A stretch of DNA of 64,000 nucleotides from the NCBI GenBank assembly GCA_022560025.1, contig JAFISE010000007.1:1-64000 (forward strand), written 5' to 3'. How positions within the stretch are numbered: the first letter of the stretch is position 1; every line of letters begins with the position of its first letter. Position numbers and translations under genes: made by a program. The notes beneath the pieces are model-generated. The model was not told the origin of the DNA and made no database searches. It saw only the letters and a list, made by a program, of their open reading frames with translations. This DNA comes from Stagonosporopsis chrysanthemi (lineage: Eukaryota > Ascomycota > Dothideomycetes > Pleosporales > Didymellaceae). This document shows positions 1 to 11,000 of this stretch, in pieces.

Positions 1-78
1 TCCGGGACGAGAGCCACCTCAACCAGGGTTTTAAGGACTAGGTACTGCCTTGAGCACAAGATCCTAACCCCCTGTATT

Positions 79-99
79 CCCCCCCCCCCCCCCCCCCCC
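79..99. repeat. C21 homopolymer tract
   Basis: An uninterrupted run of 21 cytosines lies about 40 bases beyond the stop codon of the AA13 gene, so probably in or just after its 3' untranslated region. Runs of this length are prone to replication slippage and to sequencing or assembly length errors, so the exact count is uncertain. No function is inferred. Confidence 0.9.
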
Positions 100-137
100 A
101 CGCAAATCCACCACCCGCCACTCCCCACACCCACACC

Positions 138-1362
138 CTACTTCCACGTCGCATCCAGCGTCACAGCACTCGCACACCCCCTCGGCACCGTATACACCCT
201 ATTAGCACCGGACTCATACGCCACCGCACCACTACTCTCAACCCTGATAAACTTATACTCGAAACTAGTCCCCGCGGGCAGACTAATGGTGGTAGTCCAC
301 AGCGGGTTAGCGGCCGTGTACTTGCTGGCCGACAAGGCAGGGGCGTTTGCCGTGTTCCAGCTGCCCAGCTGGGGGATGGAGCCCGCGAGCTTGACGGTCT
401 GGCCGACGACGGTGGTGGTTTTCGAGTTGAAGGTTATGGCGACGGTGGAGGCCGGGGTGGCGCAGGTGGTTGCTGTGGAGGTGGAGGTGGAGGTGCGGGT
501 TGGGCTTGGGACAGAGGTGGAGGAGGAGACGCGGGAGGTGGTTGGGGGCGGGGAGCCGGATGCGCCGGTGATTTTGATGTCGGCGCAGGTTAGGTAGATT
601 TGTGGGGTTTGGAAGGAGTTCCATTTGAAGGAGAGGAGGGTGTGGTTTGAGACGTAGTTGGGGATCTTGATTCTTGAGGAGACCTGGGGGCTGGGTTAGT
701 GTGGAGTGAGTGGTTGTGTTGGTGGTTGAGACGCTTACAGTGTAGCCGCCGGCAATGCTGGTGTAGCATGAGTTCAGCGGTGCGTTGTCTACGCCTCTGC
801 ACTTGGTGTCCTGAAAGCCCTTGCAGGTAAACCAGTCGTTCCTCCAGCACGCCTGTCCCTGGCTGCAGTCTGCGTTGTAGCCACAGGTCTGGCCGCTCAC
901 GTCTGTGCATGGCAGTATTCCTTTCTCGAAGCAGTCCTCGGCAGCCTGCTTCTCAGCATTGGTAGGCAGGTATCCGGGCGTCAGCAACTTGTCAACGAGC
1001 GCCTGGTCTTGACAGATGCGGTAGGTGAACATGCCACCATGGTCGCCATTGTTGTCGAGACACCACTGGACGTCGACCACATCACCCCCCTTGTAGGTGA
1101 TGACAGGTGCAGAGCCCCAGCGAGGACCGGGCTGGTTGTAGTCGACACTCACGCGGGCGTTGTAGCCGCAAGGTCCGCTGCGGCCAACTTGCGCAGAGTC
1201 GAGGTCTGGCCAAGCTGTGACGGGCTCAAGGATGGTGCACTCAGGGCAGGTATCTGCGCCAGATTGAGCGTTGAGGCCGGTACGGCTCATGGGCTGGGAG
1301 AGGTAGCCATGGGCTTTGACGCCAGCGGCGAAGGCAAGAGCTTGTGCAACGACCCACTTCAT
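138..1362 (-). CDS. Starch-active lytic polysaccharide monooxygenase, AA13 with C-terminal CBM20
   Basis: Predicted secreted copper enzyme that oxidatively cleaves starch chains. Exons are 739-1362 and 138-683, with a phase-0 intron at 684-738; the product is 389 residues. A signal peptide (1-17) ends just before His18, the start of the typical HGYLSQPMSR motif. His18 and His108 (in NNGDHGG) form the copper-binding histidine brace; counted from the mature end they are His1 and His91, matching what I recall for the Aspergillus oryzae AA13 enzyme. The Tyr in QIYLTCADI (about 238) fits the axial ligand. A Ser/Thr/Pro linker (about 250-282) leads to CBM20 (about 285-389). It is divergent from the alpha-amylase at 2464, which carries a similar CBM20, so the two probably act together on starch. 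The intron must be removed to reach the linker and CBM20; reading through it gives a basic nonsense tail. Confidence 0.95.
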
Positions 1363-2463
1363 GGTGAAGGAAGTATGTTGGAAACGAGAAACCCGAAGTG
1401 ATGATGCGGAACGGACACCCAGACGGTCAAGCTTCTCTGATGCTATATACGCAAGACATCAAGCTTCTCTCCTGATCCGAATCTGACTTCTTCACGATCA
1501 TCGACTGTATAGGATCGCGGTATCTGCCCATTCCATCGTAGTTTCGAAGATATAGATTACCTTCCGACAGTGAGCAAATGAGCTGTAAGGTATCCACAAC
1601 CTTTTCCTGATGTCAGTCTTCACAAGTCACGAGAGCGTCTACGCTCTAGCGGTCTGCAGGATAAATGAAGTAACCCCCGAGGCCACGAGTTCGAATTGCG
1701 GGGCTCCGAGCCCAAACCTGGAGCCGGGCAGCAGTCCCAGGCTCAGGATGTCGAGCATACCACTGCAATACCGACGTTGCGTCCACGTTGGGTCCGAGGT
1801 CGTTCGCTGGCCTCGCTTACGCTCAAGTACCGAGGACTGTCGTCGTCGTGGATGGCTCGCGTGCAGGTTGCGATCCTTGAAACGCGGGAGATGAACTTTG
1901 AAATTCGGTCGATCGCGGACTTGGTCCTTGAAAGGGGAGAGGTGAGGTTGGGGTGCATCGAAGACTACGACGAACTAAGCCGTTGCAACTGCTTGTTTGG
2001 GTAAGCTACCCGTTGGATCTCCACACCCCACAATTTAGAGAAAGTTCCTTTCAGGATCCTTCCCGAGGCCTTCGATGCAGTTCCCTGCACGTTACTCGGT
2101 CCGAGAAGGCTCGTACCGGTCTGCTGCTCGATGAATAGATTGCGGATTGTTGTAAGTGGCCTGTTCTCGGGCCGCGGTGCTAGCGTGCGCACTGCTGTCA
2201 GGCACAGGACTTCGCACATGATCCCGCCAAGCTCCACGAATGACCGTATGTCGACTGCGGCGCCATCAGGCGTCATGATTCATGGGACTGTGGGAAAGTA
2301 CTGCCGGTCTACCCTTTAGCATCGCTGATCCAAGACCTACGTACGCGTATCTTGGTGATGAGGTGAACGGTGAAACGTCAGGTATATATTGAGTCGTAAA
2401 GCTACACAAACAGCGCCATCTTCAGAAGCCTCGAGCTTCAGAACCCGAGATAGAAGCGTCTAT
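1363..2463. promoter_or_regulatory. Shared divergent promoter region of the AA13 and alpha-amylase genes
   Basis: About 1.1 kb separates the two divergent starts and holds no credible gene. TATA-like boxes lie near each start: 1444-1449 (TATATA read on the minus strand, about 80 bases before the AA13 ATG) and 2383-2389 (about 75 bases before the amylase ATG). CreA-type SYGGRG motifs occur at 1698-1703 and 1718-1723 (plus strand) and at 2019-2024, 2026-2031 and 2232-2237 (minus strand). By chance about one per 256 bases is expected, so only the close spacing is suggestive. I found no CGGN8(A/C)GG amylase-regulator site by eye. Confidence 0.5.
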
Positions 2464-4343
2464 ATGATGTTCTTCAGAGCTATCGTTGCGTTCCTGCTCC
2501 AGGTTACTTCCCTGGTCCATGCTGCAGACACGGCTGCATGGAAATCCCGCAGCATCTACTTTGTACTCACAGACCGCATCGCCCGCAGCAGTAGCGACAC
2601 TGGAGGCGGCTCATGCAGCAACCTCGGGAAGTACTGTGGCGGCACGTTCAAGGGTCTGGAGTCGAAGCTGGACTACATCAAGAACTTGGGTTTTGATGCC
2701 ATCTGGATCACGCCGGTGGTTGCAAGTAGGTCCTGAAAGTCCTTACTGTCATTTGCAAATCTGACATCAGATAGACAGCGCAGATGGGTATCACGGGTAC
2801 TGGGCACAGGACTTGTACGCAATCAACTCCAATTACGGCACTGCTGCCGACCTAAAGAACCTCGTCAACACAGCTCATTCCAAGGTAGGCTTTCACATGC
2901 CCATACACCCCTGTGCGGCTACTGATCCGCCACTAGGGTATCTACGTCATGGTAGATGTGGTAGCCAACCATATGGGATTCGCCAACATTGCCGATAACC
3001 GCCCAGCCCCATTGAACCAAGCCTCTTCCTACCACTCTGCCTGCGACATCAACTACGCAAATCAGAGCAGCATTGAGAACTGCCGCATTGCTAACCTGCC
3101 TGATCTCAACACTCAAAGCTCTGAGATCCGCAATCTCCTCAACACCTGGGTCAGCTGGTTGGTCAAGGAATACAGCTTCGATGGCGTTCGTATCGATACC
3201 GTCAAGCACGTCGAGAAGGACTTCTGGCCCGGTTTCTCATCCGCTATCGGCGCCTACTCCATCGGCGAGGTCTGGGATGGCAACCCGGCATATCTCGCGG
3301 ACTATGCAAGATTGATGCCTGGCTTGCTAGACTATGCCACATACTACCCGATGAACAGATTCTACCAACAAACCGGCTCTTCCCAGGACCTGGTCAACAT
3401 GATCGACACCGTCAGCTCAACCTTCCCTGACCCTCCTGCGCTGGGGTCCTTTCTGGACAACCACGATAACGTTCGATGGTTGAACACGAAGAACGACCAA
3501 ACACTGCTCAAGAATGCACTCGCCTTTGTCATTCTATCAAGAGGTATCCCAATCGTCTATTACGGTACTGAGCAAGGCTACGCCGGCGGCACCGACCCCG
3601 CGAACCGTGAGGACCTGTGGCGCAGCAACTTCAACACGAACGGGAACCTGTACCAGTCCATTGCCAAACTGAACGCTGCCAGAAAAGCAGCCGGTGGACT
3701 TGCTGGAAATGACCACGTCCACCTCTACGTCGCCCCTACAGCGTACGCCTGGAGCCGTGCAGGCGGGAACCTCATTGTTGTCACGACGAACGCAGGTGGG
3801 AGCTCCAACGCCCAGCACTGCATCAATACACAGCGCGCGAACGGGCGGTGGACAAACGTCTATGGCAACAACGCGGTGGTGACATCCAACGGCAACGGCG
3901 AGGCATGCGTGACGCTCACAAACGGCGAGCCTGTCGTCCTCCTCGCTTCGTCCAGCACTCCATCTCCCACTTCCTCCACCACGCTCCGCACCACCACCAC
4001 CTCGACGCGCAGCACAATCTCCACTGCCTGCCCTACTGCAGTGGCTGTATCCTTCTCCCACCGCATCACCACAGTGCCGGGAGAAACCATCAAACTCGCC
4101 GGCAATACCGCGCAGCTGGGGAACTGGAATGCCGCGACCGCCCCGGCGTTGAGCGCCAGTAGCTACACGGCGAGCAACCCAGTGTGGACCATTACGCTCC
4201 GGATGACGCCGGGGCAGGCAGTGCAGTACAAGTTCGTTAAGGTGTCGGGTTCGGGAGCGGTGAGCTGGGAGAGTGATCCGAATCGGGCATACACGGTACC
4301 GGCATGTCAGGCGAGTGCGACTGTGAGTAGTACATGGCGATGA
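2464..4343 (+). CDS. Secreted alpha-amylase, GH13 with C-terminal CBM20
   Basis: Hydrolyses internal alpha-1,4 bonds of starch outside the cell. Exons are 2464-2725, 2775-2884 and 2937-4343 (introns 49 and 52 bases); the product is 592 residues. The start is ATG 2464 or 2467 (adjacent Met codons); a signal peptide ends near LVHA. All GH13 motifs are visible: DVVANH (region I), LPDLN (region V), GVRIDTVKHV with nucleophile Asp211, GEVWDG with acid/base Glu235, and DNHDN with Asp301. Region IV reads LDNHD where most fungal amylases have VENHD. A Ser/Thr linker (about residues 465-490) leads to a CBM20 (about 495-592). The CBM20 resembles that of the divergent AA13 protein (shared LAG, NW or SW, PALSAS and YTVP stretches). 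Regulation is probably by starch or maltose and carbon repression; this is inferred from the family and the CreA-like motifs upstream. Confidence 0.96.
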
Positions 4344-4664
4344 GGGGAGCATCATTTGAGTATTTATTGTGGGGGGAGGGCTTAACATTGCCTTTTATGA
4401 CTCCTTGTGCCATAGGTATACCTTGTCTATAGCACAGACTTGCTGGCTACAATTCACTCACTACAACCTTAAGCGTCTCAACCTCGACGTGATTGAAGCA
4501 TCGTAAGCCCGTCTCCGTCAATACTTACACGAGAGTCCAAACTCGGTGTTTGTTTGGTTCTTACCTATAAAAAGCGCGGTGAAGTGCTAAGTCACGTGGA
4601 TATGGGGACGGACCAATGGAACACCAATTCGGACAGCATTCACGATATATAACCACCCTCATGA
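4344..4664. other. Intergenic, no gene seen
   Basis: This stretch follows the amylase stop codon and should hold its 3' untranslated region. I see no coding frame, RNA gene or repeat. Confidence 0.6.
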
Positions 4665-5054
4665 GGGATACTTCTAAAAAAGGTAAATTCGGCTTGGCTG
4701 ATCGACGACAAAGTGCGTGATGTGCTTGAGGTCCACGAGTGTATCGCCAACATGATAGAGGAGCGACGTGTCAACGCACACGACGACTTGATAAACCAAA
4801 TCTGGAACGAGCGCTTCCCAAATGGCATTCCGGGCCAGCGCATCGACCCGGCCACATTAGCTCGGCATGGTAGTCGAACATGCCGCGCTCTTAGCACACA
4901 ACACGACGATTCACAGTGCGCCCAAAAGATACAATTTACCTACGACGGTCCACAAGTGTATGTCAGGATTTCAAAGCATAGCCAAGCGGCTTTTGACAAT
5001 GCTCGCTGTATTCTGATCCAGCCGATCGTAGACGTCTTACCTTCGCCAATCTGA
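4665..5054 (+). pseudogene. Possible remnant or terminal exon of an unrecognised protein gene
   Basis: An open frame of about 125 codons runs from just after a TGA (4662-4664) to a TGA at 5052-5054. Its composition looks protein-like (charged and helical, with segments such as VRDVLEVHECIANMIEERR and NAHDDLINQIWNERFPNG), but there is no ATG at a sensible place. It could be the last exon of a gene whose upstream part is lost, or a decayed copy. I do not recognise the family. Neighbouring sequence on both sides is non-coding. Confidence 0.3.
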
Positions 5055-8000
5055 CAGACACGAAACGTCTTGATGGTTCAATGTATCTCTGCAGTAAAGT
5101 GAGGACGGCGTCAGCATACCAACGCCCAGAAATAACTTCGTATACGAGCCTGGCAGAAGGAATAAATTCTCATCGCAGGAGGCATCGGCATGACCCCCAC
5201 ATACTTCCCATTGCCACGACCGTGCTGTAAATTGGGATCGATTATACGCTTGTCTAATCACACGACGCTCGTTTCATCCGCCACCATTGGCATAGCCATG
5301 CTGCTCCTATATGGCACCCCAGCTGACAGGCGCTTGACGTAGTAGATGCTGAATCTCAACTTGACCTTTTTTCGATACACTTTTACTGCCGTGGTTATCG
5401 TGTCGACCACCTTCCCGTCCGAGACGATAATGCAGCAACCCAGCCGGCGCTGACCATCGTCGTAGGTACCAATAATGTTGTCTCGTGAGGGGCTTCGTAT
5501 GAATTGACGCCGATTATTCACGGGTATGAGTATATGTGGGCGTTCAGTGATCTGGCTGCATCGTCCTACTGGGTATCCTGGTGTACTATCTCAACCCCAA
5601 GTGGCTGGCTAGGCAACATATGAAGAAAGCGTGAGTTCGCGTTGGCGCAACATCTTGTGTAAGCTTTCGTCAGGGACACCGTTCTTAGTCCGTGAGAAGT
5701 TCAGTCGCCAATGAACAGATTGATCTGATAGAAGTGTTGCTTTGTTCACCATTCAACACACAGACATAATCTTGTCCTTATCTGAGGTCGCGACCACATG
5801 GACCCGATCTTGTTGCCATATCTGAATAACCAATCTATCCGACAAATTGAAGAGGGATAAGGGCATGGTTAGAGGCTACGGCAGAATAGATACCATACTA
5901 CTTGCAGTTCAAGAGAACGATTCGCGGAGGTCAAGACAAACCACACAATTCAAGCGATTGGGACCTTCGGGTCACAGTAAAGGTGAAAATTCTCCAGTTT
6001 GACCCCACCCGCAAATCCCTCGTAATGCTCTCGAAGATACGTAAGCCGTTTATTTGGAGGTGTAGAGACGAGCAAGGGACAACAGAGCTATATGGGCAGA
6101 AGTCTATTCTTGTTTGCTTATGCATTTGTCTGTCTAATACGTGAGTGAGCCTCGATGCTGTAATCAGCTGCTATGCGTTCTAAACACAAATGGACTCGCT
6201 CAGCTTCCTCTGGTAGTGACGAAGCCCGTCCACGCGAACAGGCAGCGCAGAGTAACGAAGACGCGGTCTGAATCACAGAGACCTATTCATTCACAGTAGT
6301 GAACGTGTGAGAGAAAGCAAACATTGAGCAACAAGCGCCTTTTGCAATCGAGCGAGAGCAACAAGCGAAGAGTATGCTAAGGAACGATGCTGTGTAGCGA
6401 ATGAAGGCTTTTTGGAACTAACATTGAGACGAGAAATAGGGTGTGCGAGAATAGTAACAGACGTGGACTGAAGCGAACTAAGCAAACAACACAGCTAAGA
6501 CAATGTCAGTGGCTTTTCTCGAAGGCTCGTCATGCCGTCAGCGTATGTTCTCTGGTCCAGTTTCTTGCATCCTTCGGACAGCATCAGTCACCCTGGACAA
6601 ACCAAGCAGCAACTTGCAGTAAAGCTGATGCTTCGCAGATCAATGCTCTGGTGGGGATCTTAGCTAGCAGTGAGCAGATAGGACTCCGCGAATATTGCAC
6701 CGCAACATCGCCATCGCAACACTCTTCCCATCCATATTCATGATATTGAATACCAACAGCGCTGGAAGATAGCAAGGAGTGATGACGCGACCACCCTATA
6801 CTTGCTCCACCACTGCAACTCGCAGCCAGCTCGAGTGCCGAGAAAACGTAGCAAATCGCACGTTTTACCCTTTTCTTCCCCGCAATACTATCACCACCGT
6901 GCAGTGCCTAGGGACAAGACCTGATGGCCGCCCATCACACCTCACAATCTCAAGCCCACCAATGACAGCGCAGTGTCAAATGTCGAATGTCGAATCCTTC
7001 CGGTGGCTGTCTAACAATTCAGCTGGTGTAGGCGCTGCAGCTGCTGGCATCTAGGCCAAGGGGTGGGTTGATCGTCGACAGCTGTGTCAACGCCCTGATT
7101 AAAGCCCTGGTGGCGTCGCTTGCGCTCTCCAATTACGGAACTTCGCGATACCCGTTGCAGGCGGCGTGGACCTTGCTGCGGAAGACTGGATGCGATGCCT
7201 GCACTGCTCTCTTCCGAAAGTGAGTCGTTCTGCATCCTTCAGTCGGCGATTAAATGCAGGAGAGCGCGGGTCGCTTCCAATTGAGGGCGAACGTAATGGC
7301 TCCTGCTAACTGAATCCTTTGACCGGTATTTGTCCAGCGGGTTCAGCTGAGTCGCGGCACGCCGTCAGAGCTTTCCATCCTTCGTCGTGAAGACGCTGCA
7401 GATCAAGGTCGAAGACCAATCCCATCATGCCGACGAGCATCCTTCTGCGATTGCGCCGCACCGCGGAGGTTCTTGGTATGCGTCTGCGCCGGACGAGATC
7501 CCAAATCCGTCTCTTGCGCACTGCTCTAGATCCCCGAAAAAGGCTCCATCAATTTAATCCGTCATCGTGTTACCCGAACAGGCCTCCAGCGTGCAGCAAC
7601 GTATACAAAGTAGGTGTCATGCCACGCGCACATCTTACGATTCCCACGCGGCGACACCGAAAGCCGTGCCAGCGCTCCACTAACGGTCGCCAGGGCCTCT
7701 CGTACGATGTACGAATAAGGTAACAGGAGCGCGATTCCAGCCACACACTCGCCGAAAACGCATTGCGAGCCCAAACGAGACGCCGCTGCGGACGAAAAGG
7801 TTGTGGGACTGAGCCGATCGACAGCGCAAAGGAGCGTGAATGGCTGGCGAGGGAAGACGTCGTGTATGCAGCATTTCGCACGCGCCGGGCAACGCTGCAT
7901 GCCGTTTGATGAGGTGATGTGCACCGTCGACGCTGCGTGTGCTGTCGAGTCCCAATCACGGCTTGAGGGCTGCTAGCTTACCTTCGCACCGGGGCCCTGC

Positions 8001-11000
8001 CACGCGCTTGCTGACGGGCGTCAGAAACGTCAATGGGCTTCGCGAACATCGTACGGTTCCTCGTTCAAGCCTTGCATGACTGCGGCGGCACATCGGCGGC
8101 GTGCAACCGACACATATCAGACCTGCCTTGTCGTTGAAGTCGCGCGGGCAGATTGTCTGTGATGACGGGCCGGCAGCCTCGGAGTAGAGCGGTGGGCATG
8201 CTGCAATCGCGCTGAAAGGTCTTCAACGACGGTTGGCATTGCTGGGAAACTAGTCCTTACGTGGGTGCAAAGCATTGGAAGCAACACGCCGAGCCGTGTG
8301 TCCGTCTCTCGACTCAGAACCCGCAATTGGCGGGCTCGAAATTGTACATCCACAGCCAACAACCTGCTCCGACCGGCCAAACGTCACGAGCGAGCGTAAC
8401 AGATGCTTGGAGGACACGTCCTATCTTGATCCCCTGTACGCAAAGTGCCGTGTGATGTATCGATCATCGCCTGTGCACGGGGCTTGTACTTCCCATGACA
8501 CGGTTGCAGGCGAGGTCTGCGGATTCTCGTTCGCGTTCTCATCAATTGCCATGTCCAGTTCGCCTAAATATAACTAGCGGCCGTCAACGGTTATCCTTAC
8601 CTCGTGGCCTGTTTTTCGCTTCATACCCCGCTACCGTGTCATATTCAGCCTCCCTGCACCGCTCGTCATCCAGCTCCACAACGGGAGCCGAGGGATCAGG
8701 AAGGGATTGCGAGACCCTAAATTACTCCATGTAGCAAAAATAAGCGAATGTGCGGGCGGCTTTGGGCTGGGCGGTGATGCGGCTCGAAGGAGAGTCGGTC
8801 GAGTGGATGTGACGATTTGTGAGCTTGCTTCAATGTTATTTTGGAGCGATTACGAGCACCAGTTTGCTGGGCACCATAAGCGTGTCAGACGTCGCGTGTG
8901 CTTCTGCGCTTGAACCGTGTATCGTGCAACGGGAGAGAAATAGAATCTCAAACACGCACAGGGGGTTGAGAACCCGAGGGCAAGGACTCGGACTCGAATT
9001 GCGCCCTGCTAACGCAAACATCATTAGGCGGACAGAAGACCCTGTACGAGAGTGCGCATGGGAAGCCAGGGCCAACGATTTGTTCGCCAAACGCACTCCT
9101 GCGTAGTTCCAGACGCGGGCAACTTGAAGAGGCAGGTCGCAGACTAGTCGACTCGTGAGGAAGGGGTTCAGCGGCCCGCGTCGCGGCGTACAAACGGAGT
9201 GGAGATGTTGAGAGATGACCAGCGTTTCGAGGCCGTCAATTGTCAGATTTTGCTTGGTCTCCACGACAACTGCAGCTGCGCAATACATCGTCGCTCATTC
9301 CCTGCACTCTAGCAGAGCACACGTAGGAAATTGTAAGGCCACCTGCAGCCAAGGGCACCGTGCCCCTCATTTCAAACGTCGAAGCTCTCCGTGTAACCTG
9401 TCGCATGCATTTAGAAACTGTCTCCACACTGTTCAACATTCTCGAAGACGTAATGCGGTGCCTAACCCGTTTCATTTACCGTTGTACCGTAGCTCTGGAA
9501 AACGCTCAGCATCGTTTAGGCAGGCGCCTGTTGAATTCAGATTACCAGCAGGTGACGCTCGTGCCTACAAGGTCAGACTTTGGAGGCGATGATGACGCGC
9601 AACGAACGTTGCTGCCGGAATCTGCCTGCTTTCACACGCGCAGTCTTGCATCTGGATCTGGTGGACAGTACATTGCGGTACATGTCGAGAAAGGCAGTAT
9701 AGTGCCAGTGAGTTGAGACGTGCGTCCAACAAGGTGGGATTAGACCTTCAAAATTGGTTCCAGGATCTCTGCCGCATTCGCAGATTTGTAGAAGACTACA
9801 TATCCTGATTTAGTGTATACTCGAGGCGCATCAGTTCACAAAGTGACAGTGCTGCCATTGCGGCAACCTAGACCCGAACATTGCAAAGGTAACTCGTTGA
9901 CGCAGATGCTGTTCCCAGTTATACGGATGAGGCCCACCCGCACTGAGCTCCGAACGCAAGCATGGGTGGCTGAACGTGCGTGAGACGGCTGGACCTGAAT
10001 TTGGTGCGGTGAAGTCCGGTAACTGCTGACTGGCAGTGATCCAAGCTTCTGTTCGTTGAGACCCGGAAGCAAGCTGTGATGGGCCGTGCAAGGAACCGCG
10101 TCAACAGTCAGCAACTTATTGGAGGATGCCAGCAACTTGCCGGGTGGCCCTCTGCGTCGGGGGCATGTTTGCGATCTGTGAAACAGCTCGTTGGATGTCC
10201 GTGGTGCCGGATTTTGGTGTAGAGATTACGGAGCCTGCTCATGCTTGCTGGAGATTGCGCATGCGGTGTAGCGGAAGATGATTTTCGAAAGCCCCGCTGG
10301 TAAATTGTCCTGAAGTGACATCGAACTGCCTGACTGGCTCGATGTCCCAAAGCTATCCGTGGTAAGCAAGTCAGCAAGGACCAAGACAAAGAGCTGTGCT
10401 AGACTGCAGCTTGATCACCGTTTGCCCGCAGTATGGCATCGACCGTGTATTCCGATAGGCTGCAGCATAAAGCATGCATCTGCAGACCTGGAGAGCGTTA
10501 TGGCGCGTACAATTAATTGTGTTGGTGGGTGGCACCCGATCCAGGTTCTGCCAAATACGTGGGTGGAGGAGGGCGCGTGATATGCGCTCCGGTGATCATT
10601 TGCTCAACACAAGAGAGAACGATGAGAGGTTCATGTAAGTGGGACCTCGAAGTACCAGCGATATGCCAGCATAAGAGACCAGATAGAGCAAACCATATCA
10701 CAGCGGCGTGTTGTCAGTGTCCACAACCGACTGCTCCACCAACCATGAGTAACAACACTGGACGGTGCGAAGCGAGTATATAGAAGTGAAAATGGGCTCG
10801 ATCATGGTGCGTGATTAGTCTGCATGGACTAGATTATTCGACTGATGTTGATGTGATGAACTGTGTTTGCTAGCACGGATCTGCATCGAGTGCAGACACG
10901 ACTCAGGCTCCCTCGGAGCTGCGCAACCCTTTGGCTTGCAGAAACCAGTGCTTCAATCAGACGTGGTTGCGCATCTAGCTGACAGGCGACAATTCGGACG

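Noticed and set aside
307..738. Single unspliced frame of 351 codons for the AA13 gene
   Set aside because: It reads through the intron at 684-738 and then in the wrong frame. Splicing restores the linker and CBM20.
1363..2463. AmyR-type CGGN8(A/C)GG sites in the starch-gene promoter
   Set aside because: Near misses with seven or nine-base spacing were seen by eye, but no exact match.
8990..9030. tRNA-like GACTCGAATTGC stretch, read on either strand
   Set aside because: No T-stem pairing or acceptor stem could be formed, and no A-box was found.
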